DNA from: JAKIYB01 sp964590255
GTDB lineage: Bacteria; Armatimonadota; Hebobacteria; CAIYQO01
Direction of reading: 5' to 3'
Assembly: GCA_964590255.1 (NCBI GenBank)
Contig: CAZPYA010000008.1
Coordinates: forward strand, 19,216-83,215
DNA length: 64,000 nt
The first letter of the stretch is position 1. Each line of letters starts with the position of its first letter. A program made the translations under genes and the position numbers. Of the stretch, positions 28,028-38,080 are shown piece by piece. The notes beneath the pieces were generated by a model. It saw nothing but the letters and a program-made list of their open reading frames with translations, was not told the DNA's origin and did no database searches.

Positions 28028-30361
28028 ATGGATGCCTCGACCTTCATTCAACGCCTGAAAAATCGTGACTTCTTTCAGCACCAGGTGGTGCACGTGCAGG
28101 AGCTGCCCGAGCGCGCGCCGGTCTACGGCGAGGTAGCCCTGCACCCCGCGGTGCAGGACACGCTGGCGCTGCAGGGCATTGAGTTGCTCTACAGCCACCA
28201 GGCGGACGCGGTGCGGCGAGTGCGCGACGGCGAGTCGATCGTCATTGTCACCGGCACCGCCAGCGGCAAGACGCTCTGCTACAACATCCCGGTGGTGGAG
28301 ACGCTCATCGACGATCAAATGGCCACCGCGCTCTACCTTTTCCCTACCAAGGCGCTCACCCAGGACCAGTTGCGCGGCATTGGCGCCTTCCAGTCGCGCG
28401 AGCGGGGCGTGGAGTTCCTCGCCGGCGCCTATGACGGCGATACCCCGCAGAACCTGCGCCGCAAGCTGCGCGACGGCGCCAACGTGCTGCTCACCAATCC
28501 GGACATGCTGCATACCGGCATCCTGCCGCAGCATGCCCGCTGGAACCGCTTCTTCACCCATCTCAAATACATCGTTATCGACGAGGTGCATGCCTATCGC
28601 GGCATCTTCGGCTCGCACCTGGCGAATGTCATGCGCCGGCTGCACCGCATCTGTTGTCACTACGGCGCCAATCCGCAATTCATCTGCTGCTCCGCCACCA
28701 TCGCCAACCCGCGCGAGCACGCCGAGCGCATCACCGGCGTGCCGATGACACTGGTGGACAACGACGGCTCGCCCCGCGGGCCAAAGCAATTTGTGCTGTG
28801 GAACCCGCCGCCGCTGGACACCGCCGCCCGCGGCAATCCGGACCTGTGGCGCGTCGGTGGCGACCGCAAAAGCCCGCTGTGGGAAGCGGTACACCTGATG
28901 ACCGCGCTGGTGCAGGAAGGCGTGCAGACCATCGCCTTCGTGCGCACTCGGCTGGCGGCTGAACTGCTCTTCAAGCACACCCGCGACAAGCTGCGCCATG
29001 TCTCACGCAAGCTGGCGGACGCCGTGCACGCCTACCGCGGCGGTTACCTGCCCGAGGAGCGCCGCGAGATCGAGCGCCGGCTGGTCCACAAGGAGATCCT
29101 CGGCATCGCCAGTACCAACGCCCTGGAACTGGGCATCGACATCGGCAGCCTCGACGCCTGCCTGCTGGTCGGCTACCCCGGCACCATCGCCAGCCTGTGG
29201 CAGCAGGCGGGCCGCGCCGGTCGCGGGCACGAGGAAGCGGTAGTGGTGCTCATCGGGCAAAACTCGCCCATCGACCAGTACCTGATGACCTATTCCGACT
29301 ACCTCTTCCGCCAGAACCCCGAGCAGGCGGTGGTGGACCCCGACAACCCGCACATCACCGTCGGCCACCTGAAGTGCGCCGCGCACGAGTTGCCCTTCCG
29401 CGCCGAGGAGTCGGAGTCGTTCGGCCCATATACGCCCGTGCTGCTGGAGCTGCTGGAGGAGGACGCGCTGCTAAAGGAGTTCGACCATCGCTGGTACTGG
29501 GCGAGCACGGCGTATCCGTCGTCCACCGTCAATCTGCGCAATATCGCCGGGCCCGTTTACACCATCCAGGATGACACCGACGGCGCGAAAACCATTGGCA
29601 CCATGGACGAGATCAGCGCGCTCACCCAGCTCTTCACCCACGCCGTCTACCTGCACGGCGCCGACACCTATTTCGTCAACAACCTCGATCTGGAGCAGAA
29701 GATCGCCCATGTCGAACGCCGCGATCTCGACTACTACACCCAGTCGGTGCAGGCGTCGCAGATTCGCATCGACGAGACGGAGGAGGAAAGCGACTGGCGC
29801 GGCTCTCGCGTCGGATTCGGCGACGTGACGGTGACCACCACCACGCCAATGTTCAAAAAGATCAAGTTCCACTCGCGCGACAGCCTGGGGTATGAAAAGC
29901 TGGAACTGCCGCCGCAGAGCCTGGAAACCGTCGCCTTCTGGTTCGCCCCGTCAGACGATCTCGTGCGCGCCATGCTCGAGCGCGGCATGCTCATGGGCGA
30001 GGCGCTCATCGGCATCGCTAACGTGCTGGTGGAAGTGGCGCCCATCTTTGTGATGTGCGATCAGCAGGATATCGGCGCCGTGGTCGATGCCAGTTGCCTG
30101 GGCCGCGACGCCCTCTTCTTCCATGACCGCTACCCCGGCGGCATGGGCTACGCCCGTCGTTGCCTCGACGCCCTCGATGCCATGATGCATACCGTGCTCA
30201 CCGTCATCCGCGAGTGCCGCTGCCTCGACGGCTGCCCCTCCTGCGTCGGCTCCGCCATGCCCGCCTTCGCCATGACCGACTTCGACAGCGCTGTCCGCGA
30301 CCGCATCCCGAATAAGCAGGCGGCGTTGTTCATGCTGGAAACGCTCTACGGAAAAGCATAA
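28028..30361 (+). CDS. MrfA-like DEAD/DEAH helicase with DUF1998 domain, copy 2
   Basis: A 777-residue helicase paralogous to the 21005 gene. Walker A is VTGTASGKT with Lys81, motif II is DEVH near 184-187, SATIANP is motif III and QQAGRAGRG is motif VI. The four-cysteine DUF1998 cluster is CRCLDGCPSC near residue 731. It ends soon after this domain, without the long basic tail of copy 1. I chose the ATG at 28028: the longer frame from 27962 runs through the terminator, and the -10 box ends 7 bases before this ATG. Copy 1 and copy 2 share order and motifs, but are divergent enough that the duplication is old. The role is likely repair of bulky or cross-linked DNA. Confidence 0.9.
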   Translation: MDASTFIQRLKNRDFFQHQVVHVQELPERAPVYGEVALHPAVQDTLALQGIELLYSHQADAVRRVRDGESIVIVTGTASGKTLCYNIPVVETLIDDQMATALYLFPTKALTQDQLRGIGAFQSRERGVEFLAGAYDGDTPQNLRRKLRDGANVLLTNPDMLHTGILPQHARWNRFFTHLKYIVIDEVHAYRGIFGSHLANVMRRLHRICCHYGANPQFICCSATIANPREHAERITGVPMTLVDNDGSPRGPKQFVLWNPPPLDTAARGNPDLWRVGGDRKSPLWEAVHLMTALVQEGVQTIAFVRTRLAAELLFKHTRDKLRHVSRKLADAVHAYRGGYLPEERREIERRLVHKEILGIASTNALELGIDIGSLDACLLVGYPGTIASLWQQAGRAGRGHEEAVVVLIGQNSPIDQYLMTYSDYLFRQNPEQAVVDPDNPHITVGHLKCAAHELPFRAEESESFGPYTPVLLELLEEDALLKEFDHRWYWASTAYPSSTVNLRNIAGPVYTIQDDTDGAKTIGTMDEISALTQLFTHAVYLHGADTYFVNNLDLEQKIAHVERRDLDYYTQSVQASQIRIDETEEESDWRGSRVGFGDVTVTTTTPMFKKIKFHSRDSLGYEKLELPPQSLETVAFWFAPSDDLVRAMLERGMLMGEALIGIANVLVEVAPIFVMCDQQDIGAVVDASCLGRDALFFHDRYPGGMGYARRCLDALDAMMHTVLTVIRECRCLDGCPSCVGSAMPAFAMTDFDSAVRDRIPNKQAALFMLETLYGKA

Positions 30362-30460
30362 ACACTGGGTGTGCGGATTTTCAATCCGCACACCCCTCAC
30401 CCCTGTATATACAACCGAAGTAGACATGCGTGCGGATTGAAAATCCGCGCTCCCAGTGTA
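30362..30460. repeat. Two GCGGATT palindromes between convergent genes
   Basis: A 13-bp perfect stem at 30367-30379/30383-30395 (GGGTGTGCGGATT core) and a second GCGGATT-GAA-AATCCGC at 30432-30448, followed by GCTCCCAGTG. One copy follows the helicase stop codon on the plus strand, the other follows the uppP stop codon on the minus strand. Confidence 0.8.
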
Positions 30461-31435
30461 TTACACTCGTAACGTCCCCATCACAATCAACACGATGAAA
30501 ATCCCCGCCACCGCCACGCGGTACCACCCGAAGACGGCCAGGCTGTGCTTGTTGAGGTAGCCGACCATCCACTTCACCGAGACGAACGCGGCGATGCCGG
30601 CGACGATGAAGCCAATAACCGGGTTGACAATGCCGAATTGGGCCACGATCTCTTTGCCGCCCTTCATCAAATCCCACAACGTCGCAGCACCGAGGGTGAC
30701 CAGTCCAAGCAGGAAGCTAAACTCTACCGCGGCGGCCACGCTGAGGCCCACCACCAGACCGCCGACGATCGTCATCAGGCTGCGGCTGGTGCCCGGCCAC
30801 ATCGCTACGCACTGCAGCAGGCCGATGCCCACCGCCTGCTTCCAGGTCATCGCCTCAAGCGCCTGCCCGGCGGGCGTTTCGCCCGTCTGTGGCTTGCGCG
30901 AGAAGAAGATAATTGCCACCCCGCCGATGAGCAGCGCGGCCACCACCGGCCATGTGCCGAACAGCGCGGCCTTGATCTGATCACCGAATGCGAGCCCGAT
31001 TACGGCGGCGGGCAGGAAGGCGATGATCGTGTTGATCGCCAGCCGTCGCCCGTCGACATCTTTGCCGAACAAGCCCGCCAGCATCTTCTTCACCCGGCCC
31101 CAGTAGAGCAGCAGCACGGCGAGAATCGCCCCCCCCTGGATGATGATGATATATGATTCCAGCGCCTGTTCCTCGGTGTCCGTCTTGCCGATGCCCAGGA
31201 CCTGGTTCGCCAGCAGCAGATGCCCGGTGGAGCTGACCGGCAGATACTCGGTCACCCCTTCCACCACGCCCAGCACCACCGCCTGCATCGCCGTCATCTT
31301 CTCAGGCGCTTCGGGGTACGGCATACCGGCGAGTAGTCGCGCCGGAAACAGCCCACCCACCAGCAGGGCGAGGAATGCTGTCAAAAGCACGAAGCGCATC
31401 CAGGGGCGGCGGGGCAAGGTGGTCAACTGTGTCAT
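30461..31435 (-). CDS. uppP: Undecaprenyl-diphosphatase
   Basis: A 324-residue polytopic membrane protein that recycles the lipid carrier undecaprenyl diphosphate for cell-wall synthesis. The two family signatures are present: GVVEGVTEYLPVSSTGHL near residue 55 and MWPGTSRSLMTI near 205. About eight hydrophobic segments follow the expected pattern. I chose the start at 31435 (MTQLTT), which has GAGG 6 bases upstream; a Met five codons earlier has none. An N-terminal extra hydrophobic helix (about 12-35) precedes the usual start. It is divergent from the GHL6-like gene. Confidence 0.94.
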   Translation of the reverse strand: MTQLTTLPRRPWMRFVLLTAFLALLVGGLFPARLLAGMPYPEAPEKMTAMQAVVLGVVEGVTEYLPVSSTGHLLLANQVLGIGKTDTEEQALESYIIIIQGGAILAVLLLYWGRVKKMLAGLFGKDVDGRRLAINTIIAFLPAAVIGLAFGDQIKAALFGTWPVVAALLIGGVAIIFFSRKPQTGETPAGQALEAMTWKQAVGIGLLQCVAMWPGTSRSLMTIVGGLVVGLSVAAAVEFSFLLGLVTLGAATLWDLMKGGKEIVAQFGIVNPVIGFIVAGIAAFVSVKWMVGYLNKHSLAVFGWYRVAVAGIFIVLIVMGTLRV

Positions 31436-31550
31436 CGAAAACCTCGGCATTTAACACGTTCTTCCGCAGGAGATCGGCGGGAACGTCGCGAATATGAACA
31501 TCACGACACATCCTATCACGGATTCCGCGTCTCGTGAAGGGAAATTACCC

Positions 31551-33581
31551 ATGACCGACTCCCCCAAAGCGTGGCTCGCCGACCGCATGATGAACCTGCT
31601 GGTGGATTATTACACCGAAGTGCCGTTCCGCCCGTATGGATCAGGCGCGACGCGCGATAATGTGTTGCCAGTGCTGCGCGACCTCGAACTAGGCTACATC
31701 TGCATCTACGCCAAGGGTCACAGCGGTTACACCACCTGGCCCAGCCGTCTGAAAACCGCGCATACCATGCTGGCGCAAGACATGCCGAAACTCTTCCGCG
31801 AGTTGACGCGCGAGACCGGCACGAAACTCGTCCTCTATTACAGCGGTCTCCTCGACGGCATCGCCGGCCTGCGCAATCCGGACTGGCGGATGCGCCACCT
31901 CGACGGCACCGAGCAGCGCTACTTCGATGATTTTCAGATATTCACGTCCTATGCCAACTGCCCGCATAGCGGCTACTTCGATGAATGGGTCGCCGTGCAC
32001 CTGCGCGAATTAATCGAAGGCTACGATCCCGACGGCATCTGGGTAGACGGCGACTGGCCCGCGCCCTGCCACTGCGACCGCTGCCATGCCCGCTTCCGCG
32101 AAGAGCTGGGCTGGACGGAACCGTGGTCGGACGTGCAGCAACGCGCCAATTTCTCCGCTGAATACACGACATTCTGGAACCGCGTCACCGCGCGCTGGCG
32201 CGAACGCTTCAACGGCTTAGTGAAGTCGCTGAAACCCGACTGCGCCTACAGCGCCGGCAATGTCAGTCCCCGTCGCGAATTTCTCGCCCCCTTCGACTGG
32301 CGCTCCGGCGATTTTTTCTCCCCCGGCTTCTTCTGCCTGCATGACATCGCGCGCATGATGCGTTGGTACGATACGCTGGGCGTGCCGTATGACGCCTACG
32401 TCTGCGACACCAGCTTCACCCACGTGCGCAAAGGCGTCCGCAGCCGCACGAAGACCCTCGACCGCATGCTGCAGGAAGCCGCCACGGTGGCCGCCAACGG
32501 CGGCGCGGTGGGCTATTGGACCTATCCCACCGGCGATGGCGCGTTGGTCCCCTCGCGCATGGAGAAGGCGCGACAGGTGCGGCAGTTCCTGAAGGCGCGC
32601 GAGCACGTTTTCCTGTATTCGCGCCCCGTGGACTGGACCGCCATCGTCATTACCGATCCCGCCACCCCCGCCTTCGGCGGCGGCAATGTAGAAGGCGCGC
32701 ACAAAGCGCTGGCCGCGCTACATCGCTCGCCCGAGCTAATGGACGAAACCGGCGTCACCGCCGACATGCCGCACCGGCTGGTCGTCATCCCCGAGCAGGC
32801 GGCGATGGACGATGCTACCGCGCGCGCGCTCGTTGCCTGGGTCGAACTTGGCGGCCTGCTGCTTACCACCGGCGCCACCATTAATTCGCCGATATTGCGA
32901 CAGGCGCTGGGCGTGACGGACGTGCGCGCCGCCGCCGTCTCCGACGGCCACGTCATCCTGCGCACCCACCACGAGCCCACCGGCATTGACGCCCCCTGGG
33001 ATCGCCTCACCGGCGGCCACTCGCTGTATCCCCTCTACCTCTCCTGGGATCAACTGAACCCGGAGACGCGCAACCTGCCGAACAACTGGCCCATGCATGG
33101 CCAGCTTGACGAAGAGCACCCCGAGCCGGCCGGCTTCCCGGCGGCAGTCACGCGCCAGGTGGGCCGGGGACGGATCGTGCATATTGCCACCGCGCTGTTC
33201 GATCGATACCGCACCCTCGGCGACCCGCAGATGCTCCGCTGGCTACGCGAAATCGTCGATACCTTCGACCCGCAACCGCTCTTCCGCACCGACGCCCCCT
33301 CCTGGGTCGACGTCTCACTGCGACGTAAGGACGGCGCGTGGCTGCTGCACTTCGTCAACGGGAATCCCGGCCGCGACGTAGCCAAACTGGGCACCGACGA
33401 CACCTGGGTAGATGAAATCCCCGTCGTCGGCCCCTACACCGCCCACCTTCGTCTCGACCAGGCACCCGCCGCCGTCACCCTGGAACCGGATGGCATCCCT
33501 GCCGACTGGCAGTATGCTGAAGGCACTTTGACCGTCACCCTGCCGCAACTCCACATCCATATGTGCATCAAAATAGTATGA
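31551..33581 (+). CDS. GHL6-like glycosidase with beta-galactosidase trimerisation-like domain
   Basis: A 676-residue cytoplasmic protein. Residues about 10-360 look like a TIM barrel of the hypothetical glycosyl hydrolase type GHL6, related to GH29/GH42: YDPDGIWVDGDW followed by CHCDRCHARFREELG is the characteristic pair. Residues about 365-530 resemble a beta-galactosidase trimerisation (flavodoxin-like) domain, with a small C-terminal beta domain. The catalytic acid cannot be assigned with certainty; Asp in the WVDGDW strand is a candidate. GAAGGGAAA precedes the ATG. It leads a plus-strand run with the oxidoreductase and a giant secreted protein. Confidence 0.65.
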   Translation: MTDSPKAWLADRMMNLLVDYYTEVPFRPYGSGATRDNVLPVLRDLELGYICIYAKGHSGYTTWPSRLKTAHTMLAQDMPKLFRELTRETGTKLVLYYSGLLDGIAGLRNPDWRMRHLDGTEQRYFDDFQIFTSYANCPHSGYFDEWVAVHLRELIEGYDPDGIWVDGDWPAPCHCDRCHARFREELGWTEPWSDVQQRANFSAEYTTFWNRVTARWRERFNGLVKSLKPDCAYSAGNVSPRREFLAPFDWRSGDFFSPGFFCLHDIARMMRWYDTLGVPYDAYVCDTSFTHVRKGVRSRTKTLDRMLQEAATVAANGGAVGYWTYPTGDGALVPSRMEKARQVRQFLKAREHVFLYSRPVDWTAIVITDPATPAFGGGNVEGAHKALAALHRSPELMDETGVTADMPHRLVVIPEQAAMDDATARALVAWVELGGLLLTTGATINSPILRQALGVTDVRAAAVSDGHVILRTHHEPTGIDAPWDRLTGGHSLYPLYLSWDQLNPETRNLPNNWPMHGQLDEEHPEPAGFPAAVTRQVGRGRIVHIATALFDRYRTLGDPQMLRWLREIVDTFDPQPLFRTDAPSWVDVSLRRKDGAWLLHFVNGNPGRDVAKLGTDDTWVDEIPVVGPYTAHLRLDQAPAAVTLEPDGIPADWQYAEGTLTVTLPQLHIHMCIKIV

Positions 33582-33620
33582 GGCGCGCACACGGCGCCGG
33601 CATATTGAAAGGATCGACCA

Positions 33621-34523
33621 ATGGCTGAATCCCTGAAACTGGGCATGATCGGACTCGACACGTCGCATTGCGCGGCGTTCACGGCATTGCTGCAGGAGGA
33701 GGACAACCCCTACTATGTGCCGGGCGCGCACGTGGTGAAGGCCTTCCCCGGCGGCAGCACGGCCACCACGGTGAGCAGCGGGCGCATCGAGAAGATCACC
33801 GAGGAAATGCGCGAGCGCTTCAACATGGAGATCGTCGACTCCCTCGACGCGCTGGCCGGGCTTGACGGCTACCTGCTGGAAAGCGTCGACGGCCGCCAGC
33901 ACCTGGAGCAGTTCGCCGTGCTGGCGCAGTTCGGCAAGCCCGTCTTCATCGACAAGCCGCTGGCCTGCAGCGCCGAGGACGCGAAGGCGATCTTCGCCCT
34001 CGCCGCCAAGCATCACGCCCCGGTGATGAGCGCCTCCTCGCTGCGCTATGCCGTGGGCTTCGACGAGATGCTGCCGAAAGACGTCGAAGTCTTCGGCTGC
34101 GAAGCCTTTGGCCCGATGAGCATTCTCGACGACTACCCCGCCTACTTCTGGTACGGCATCCACAGCGCTGAAATGCTCTTCTCCGTCATGGGCGCCGGCT
34201 GTCGCGCGGTGACCGCCCACCACACCGAGCACTACGACCTGCTGGTCGGCGAATGGGAAGACAGGCGTATTGGTTCCGTGCGCGGCACCCGCAGCGCCTG
34301 GACGAGTTTCGGCGCCGCCGCCCTCACCAGCGATGGCCTCAAGTCCGCCATCGCGCTGGGCACGCCACCCTACTACTACAAGTTGCTGCAACTCGTCGTG
34401 CCCTTCCTGCAATCCGGCGTTTCCCCCATCGACAACGCCGAATCCATCGAGATCGCCGCCTTCCTGGAAGCCGCCGAGACCAGTCTTTCCACCGGCGAAG
34501 GCCGCGTTGTGCTGCCGCTGTAA
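33621..34523 (+). CDS. Gfo/Idh/MocA family oxidoreductase
   Basis: A 300-residue NAD(P)-dependent oxidoreductase. The N-terminal Rossmann region has GMIGLDTSH (a variant of GxGxxG), and VFIDKPLA around residue 115 is the family's EKP-like motif with the substrate/cofactor-binding lysine. The C-terminal half is the shorter alpha/beta dimerisation domain. Members oxidise sugars or inositols or epimerise them. The gene starts 40 bases after the GHL6-like gene (AAAGGATC upstream) and is 15 bases ahead of the next one, so the three are an operon. The usual GxGxxG is loosened here, and the length is at the low end of the family. Confidence 0.8.
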   Translation: MAESLKLGMIGLDTSHCAAFTALLQEEDNPYYVPGAHVVKAFPGGSTATTVSSGRIEKITEEMRERFNMEIVDSLDALAGLDGYLLESVDGRQHLEQFAVLAQFGKPVFIDKPLACSAEDAKAIFALAAKHHAPVMSASSLRYAVGFDEMLPKDVEVFGCEAFGPMSILDDYPAYFWYGIHSAEMLFSVMGAGCRAVTAHHTEHYDLLVGEWEDRRIGSVRGTRSAWTSFGAAALTSDGLKSAIALGTPPYYYKLLQLVVPFLQSGVSPIDNAESIEIAAFLEAAETSLSTGEGRVVLPL

Positions 34524-34538
34524 ACAATCGAGGTGTCT

Positions 34539-37500
34539 ATGCGTACTATCTTTCTCCTGATGGTGATGCTGATGAGTATTTCCGCCGTTATCGCCGGTGA
34601 GCTGACCATCACCGTGCGCGAACAACTCAACCGCCGCTGGGCCAATGAGCTACTGACCTATCCGGTGCAATTCCCGATCGGCCAATGTATCGAAGGCGGG
34701 GTCACCCTGGCCGGTCCCGCCGGCGAGATGCCGGTGCAACTTTCGCAAGTCGAATATTGGCCGAATAAGAACGTGAAGTCAGCGAAACTGTCCTTCGTCG
34801 TGCCCGAGCTGATGCCGCAGACCGAGCAGAAGTATACGGTCTCCTACAGCCCGGAGGCGAAGGAGCGCCTGCGCATGCCTGCGGATGATCCGAAGATCGT
34901 CCCCGGGGATAACGCCGTCGAGGGCTCCACCGCCCGCTTCGGCGCCCGCCTGCTTCTCGGCGAGAAGACGTATGACCCGCCGGCAGCGTCCGCGCAGGTG
35001 CCGGCGCCGGTACTGGCCATGCGCCAGGCTGATGGCGCGTGGTTCGGCGGCGGCAAGCTGTATGGGCCAACCGCCATCAAATCGTATGTGTCCAAGCTCG
35101 TTGCCGGCGGCCCGGTTTTCGCCCGCGTGGAGACCACCTACACCTACGCCGACGGCAACACTCTTACCGTCACCTGCCAGCTCAACGCCGGCGATTACGC
35201 GCTGCTCGTCGATATGCACGTCGGCAAGGACAGCACGGACGACGGTTTTCAGTTGCACCTGGGCAACGTCACCGGCGGCTCAAAGATCACCGGCGCGCGC
35301 GTCTACGCGAAAGATGTGCTCTTTAACTTCGACGCGAAATCCGCCGACCCCGCCTTCTACCTGAGCCCCTGGCCCGGCGACGGCTGGTTCCAGGATAGCC
35401 CGGCCGGCGTGCGGTTGAAGATGCCGCAGGCGCCCGGCGAACTGGTGCTCACCGTGCGCGATTCCGGCGCCTGGGTGCAGCCGCAAGCCGACTTCGCATG
35501 GAAAAACTTCACGAAATGGCGAGACGGCATGCCACCCATCTCCTGGAACGGCTGGTGGACGAAGCGCATCCCCGTCTACGCCGATCCGAACGGCGCCTAT
35601 ATGCGCGTCAACCTGCTCAAAGGGGAGCGCAAGTGGGCTATCGGCGCTCGCGCCGACGGCAATCTATTGGTCGAAGCCTTCCGCTGCAAGGTGACGGATT
35701 TCCACAACGCCATCATCCCGCGGCTGAACATCGTGAAAGACCTGCCGCTGGATTGGCCGGATGGAAACGCCAGACACCCTTACCTCTATATGACTGCCCA
35801 GCAATTGGCCACCGGCGCGGCGCGCAACGGCAATGCCTATAAGGATGCCATGGACCTGGACAAAATGCGCGCGCAACTCGACGCGCTGGGCAACCTGGAC
35901 CTGATGCGCGCGGTCATGGATACCGCAGCCCGCTATGACGCGCTCATCGACTCCGGTCAACTATCGCCCGAGGAGCGCAAGCTGCGCAAGGCGCAAATGG
36001 TCTTCCTCTGCTACATGGTCGACAGCCCGGCCCACTGGTCGTACGAGCGCGGGTATATCTCCGGCAACCCGAACATGACGGTGTCGCGTCTGGCTAACTT
36101 GTGCGTGGCGTCGCTGGCCATCCGTGAAAATCCGCAGGCCCGGAAGTGGGCGCAATACACCATCGACTGGGCAAAATACTGGCTGCAGGAGGTGGTGGAC
36201 GACGCCGGGCAGTGGCCGGAAAGCAGCCATTACGCCCGCGTCTCCTGGGCTGACTACGTGCAGTTTGCTATTGTCGCCCGCCAGGCCAATTTCCACGACT
36301 TCTTCAAGGAGCCGAAATTCAAGGCAATGGCCGACTTCTACGAGAAAACCTTCACTCCGCCGGACCCGCTGCGCCATGTCTACGCCAAAGGCTACCACCC
36401 GCGCGTCGGCGCGCCGTATGGCCGCGGCACCCGCGGCGACACCTGGGGCCTTAGCGGCCTGGTGGCGGCGGCAATGGCGACCAGCGACCCGGCCTTCTCG
36501 CGCCGCATGCAGTGGGCCTGGCGCGAAGGCGGCTTCAGCGGCATGTTCTCGCATAGCACCGCCGGCATGTGCGACATGCTCGTGGACCGCAGCCTGCCGA
36601 CCGAGCGCCCGGACTGGGCCTCGGAAGAGTTCCCCCATCTTGGCTACCTGCTGCGCAACCACGTGGGCGATCCCACGGAGAACTACCTGCTCTTCGTGGC
36701 GCAGTACCACCGCAATGCCGATGGCGAAATCTGGCCGGCCGATACCGGCACCATCGCCAAATGGTTCGCCAATGGCGTGCCCATCGGCGGCAATTTCCAC
36801 CGCATCCCCGATCTCTCCACGCCGTTGCTGGAAAGCCGCGTGTCGCTGGCGACGAACTGGGACCCGGCGAACTCGGTGCAGCCCGACTCCTGGTACACGA
36901 CCACGGTGACGCGCCAGGCCTTCGCCCCGCAGGCGCGCGCCGACTATGCCCGCGCCAACTTCGACATCACCGAGAGCAGGGCATACCACGCCTTCATGCC
37001 AAAGGACGTGCCAGCCTTCCCGCATCGCGAGAAAGCCGGCGCCGTGCCGCTGCACTGGAACCGCCAACTGCTGCTGGCGAAGGATGACGTGCCCGGCGGC
37101 GTCACCTACCTGGTACTGCGCGACACTGTCACCGGCAAGCAGCCCAACCAGTGGCATTTCTGGACGCTCTCCGAGAAGATCGGCGCGGCCGCCGAGACTG
37201 CCAACCGCGAGGCGTTCCTCGCCGACAAACCCGGCGCCAAAGCCGCGCCGCTGCGCGAGTTGAACGGCGACCGGCTCACGGCCGTCGGCCAGTTCGGCGC
37301 CGACCTGGACTACTACATCGCCAGCCCAACGGCCACCCCGCGCTACACGCTGCGCTACGGCTACACCACCGGCGCCTACGGCGTGTGGGGCAACTTCGCC
37401 GAGTACCAGGACCTGCTGCACCTGCAGTTGCCCGGCGACGGCGCCTACTTTGTGGCAATGGTGCCGCGCGCGGCCGGCCAGCCCGCGCCCGCCTTCGCCA

Positions 37501-37904
37501 CCCTGGGCAACGGCACAGTCATCAAGATCACCGGCGCCTTCGGCACGGACTACTGCTTCCTGTCGCCGGCGAAGGCCGACGTCAAGGCGGAAGGCGCCGC
37601 CTTCAGTGGCACCGCGGGCATCGTACAGAACCGCGTCGGCGGCCTTGCGCTCGTGCTGTCCGATCCGGGGTCCGTGGCCTTCAAAGAGTACGGCCTCGCC
37701 GCCATCCAGCCGGCCACCATGCGCATCGGCCTGGACTTCGCGCTGCTGGAAACGACTGCCAGCCAGACGGCCTTCGAACTCACCCTTCCCGGCAAATGGG
37801 CCGTCGCCGACGGCCAGCCGGGCGTGACGCTGGCCAAAAAAGGCGCCGCGCTGGAGCTGACGCTGCCGGCAGGCGTGATGTCGGCGCGACTGGTGCGGAA
37901 GTAA
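34539..37904 (+). CDS. Giant secreted toroid protein (heparinase/lyase-like)
   Basis: An 1121-residue exported protein with a signal peptide at 1-19 (start chosen at 34539 with GAGG upstream). Residues 20-430 are beta-rich. Residues about 430-760 look like an alpha/alpha-toroid: RLANLCVASLAI, WAQYTIDWAKYWLQEVVDD, SSHYARVSWADY and GDTWGLSGLVAAAM. The final 360 residues are a beta-sandwich. The overall layout resembles heparinase II/III and alginate lyase families, but I cannot assign one. His in ESSHYAR and Tyr residues in the toroid are candidate catalytic positions. It closes the GHL6-oxidoreductase operon and ends at a good terminator. Confidence 0.65.
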   Translation: MRTIFLLMVMLMSISAVIAGELTITVREQLNRRWANELLTYPVQFPIGQCIEGGVTLAGPAGEMPVQLSQVEYWPNKNVKSAKLSFVVPELMPQTEQKYTVSYSPEAKERLRMPADDPKIVPGDNAVEGSTARFGARLLLGEKTYDPPAASAQVPAPVLAMRQADGAWFGGGKLYGPTAIKSYVSKLVAGGPVFARVETTYTYADGNTLTVTCQLNAGDYALLVDMHVGKDSTDDGFQLHLGNVTGGSKITGARVYAKDVLFNFDAKSADPAFYLSPWPGDGWFQDSPAGVRLKMPQAPGELVLTVRDSGAWVQPQADFAWKNFTKWRDGMPPISWNGWWTKRIPVYADPNGAYMRVNLLKGERKWAIGARADGNLLVEAFRCKVTDFHNAIIPRLNIVKDLPLDWPDGNARHPYLYMTAQQLATGAARNGNAYKDAMDLDKMRAQLDALGNLDLMRAVMDTAARYDALIDSGQLSPEERKLRKAQMVFLCYMVDSPAHWSYERGYISGNPNMTVSRLANLCVASLAIRENPQARKWAQYTIDWAKYWLQEVVDDAGQWPESSHYARVSWADYVQFAIVARQANFHDFFKEPKFKAMADFYEKTFTPPDPLRHVYAKGYHPRVGAPYGRGTRGDTWGLSGLVAAAMATSDPAFSRRMQWAWREGGFSGMFSHSTAGMCDMLVDRSLPTERPDWASEEFPHLGYLLRNHVGDPTENYLLFVAQYHRNADGEIWPADTGTIAKWFANGVPIGGNFHRIPDLSTPLLESRVSLATNWDPANSVQPDSWYTTTVTRQAFAPQARADYARANFDITESRAYHAFMPKDVPAFPHREKAGAVPLHWNRQLLLAKDDVPGGVTYLVLRDTVTGKQPNQWHFWTLSEKIGAAAETANREAFLADKPGAKAAPLRELNGDRLTAVGQFGADLDYYIASPTATPRYTLRYGYTTGAYGVWGNFAEYQDLLHLQLPGDGAYFVAMVPRAAGQPAPAFATLGNGTVIKITGAFGTDYCFLSPAKADVKAEGAAFSGTAGIVQNRVGGLALVLSDPGSVAFKEYGLAAIQPATMRIGLDFALLETTASQTAFELTLPGKWAVADGQPGVTLAKKGAALELTLPAGVMSARLVRK

Positions 37905-37919
37905 GTGTCAGGAACAACG

Positions 37920-37970
37920 GCCCCGGCGGGATGACAGGTTTGTCTGTCGCCCCGCCGGGGCTTTGGTTTT
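37920..37970 (+). terminator. Rho-independent terminator
   Basis: An 11-bp G+C stem (37920-37930 with 37951-37961) with an inner GACAG/CTGTC extension is followed by TTTGGTTTT. It lies 15 bases after the stop of the giant secreted protein. Confidence 0.85.
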
Positions 37971-38080
37971 GATCGGTCACACATTCCACGGGTTCCGCCA
38001 TGCTCCACCCGTGGCTATCATCACACACCCCTTCGGGTTATCAGGCATTAACCTGTCACACCGTCACTATTGTCTTTCCG

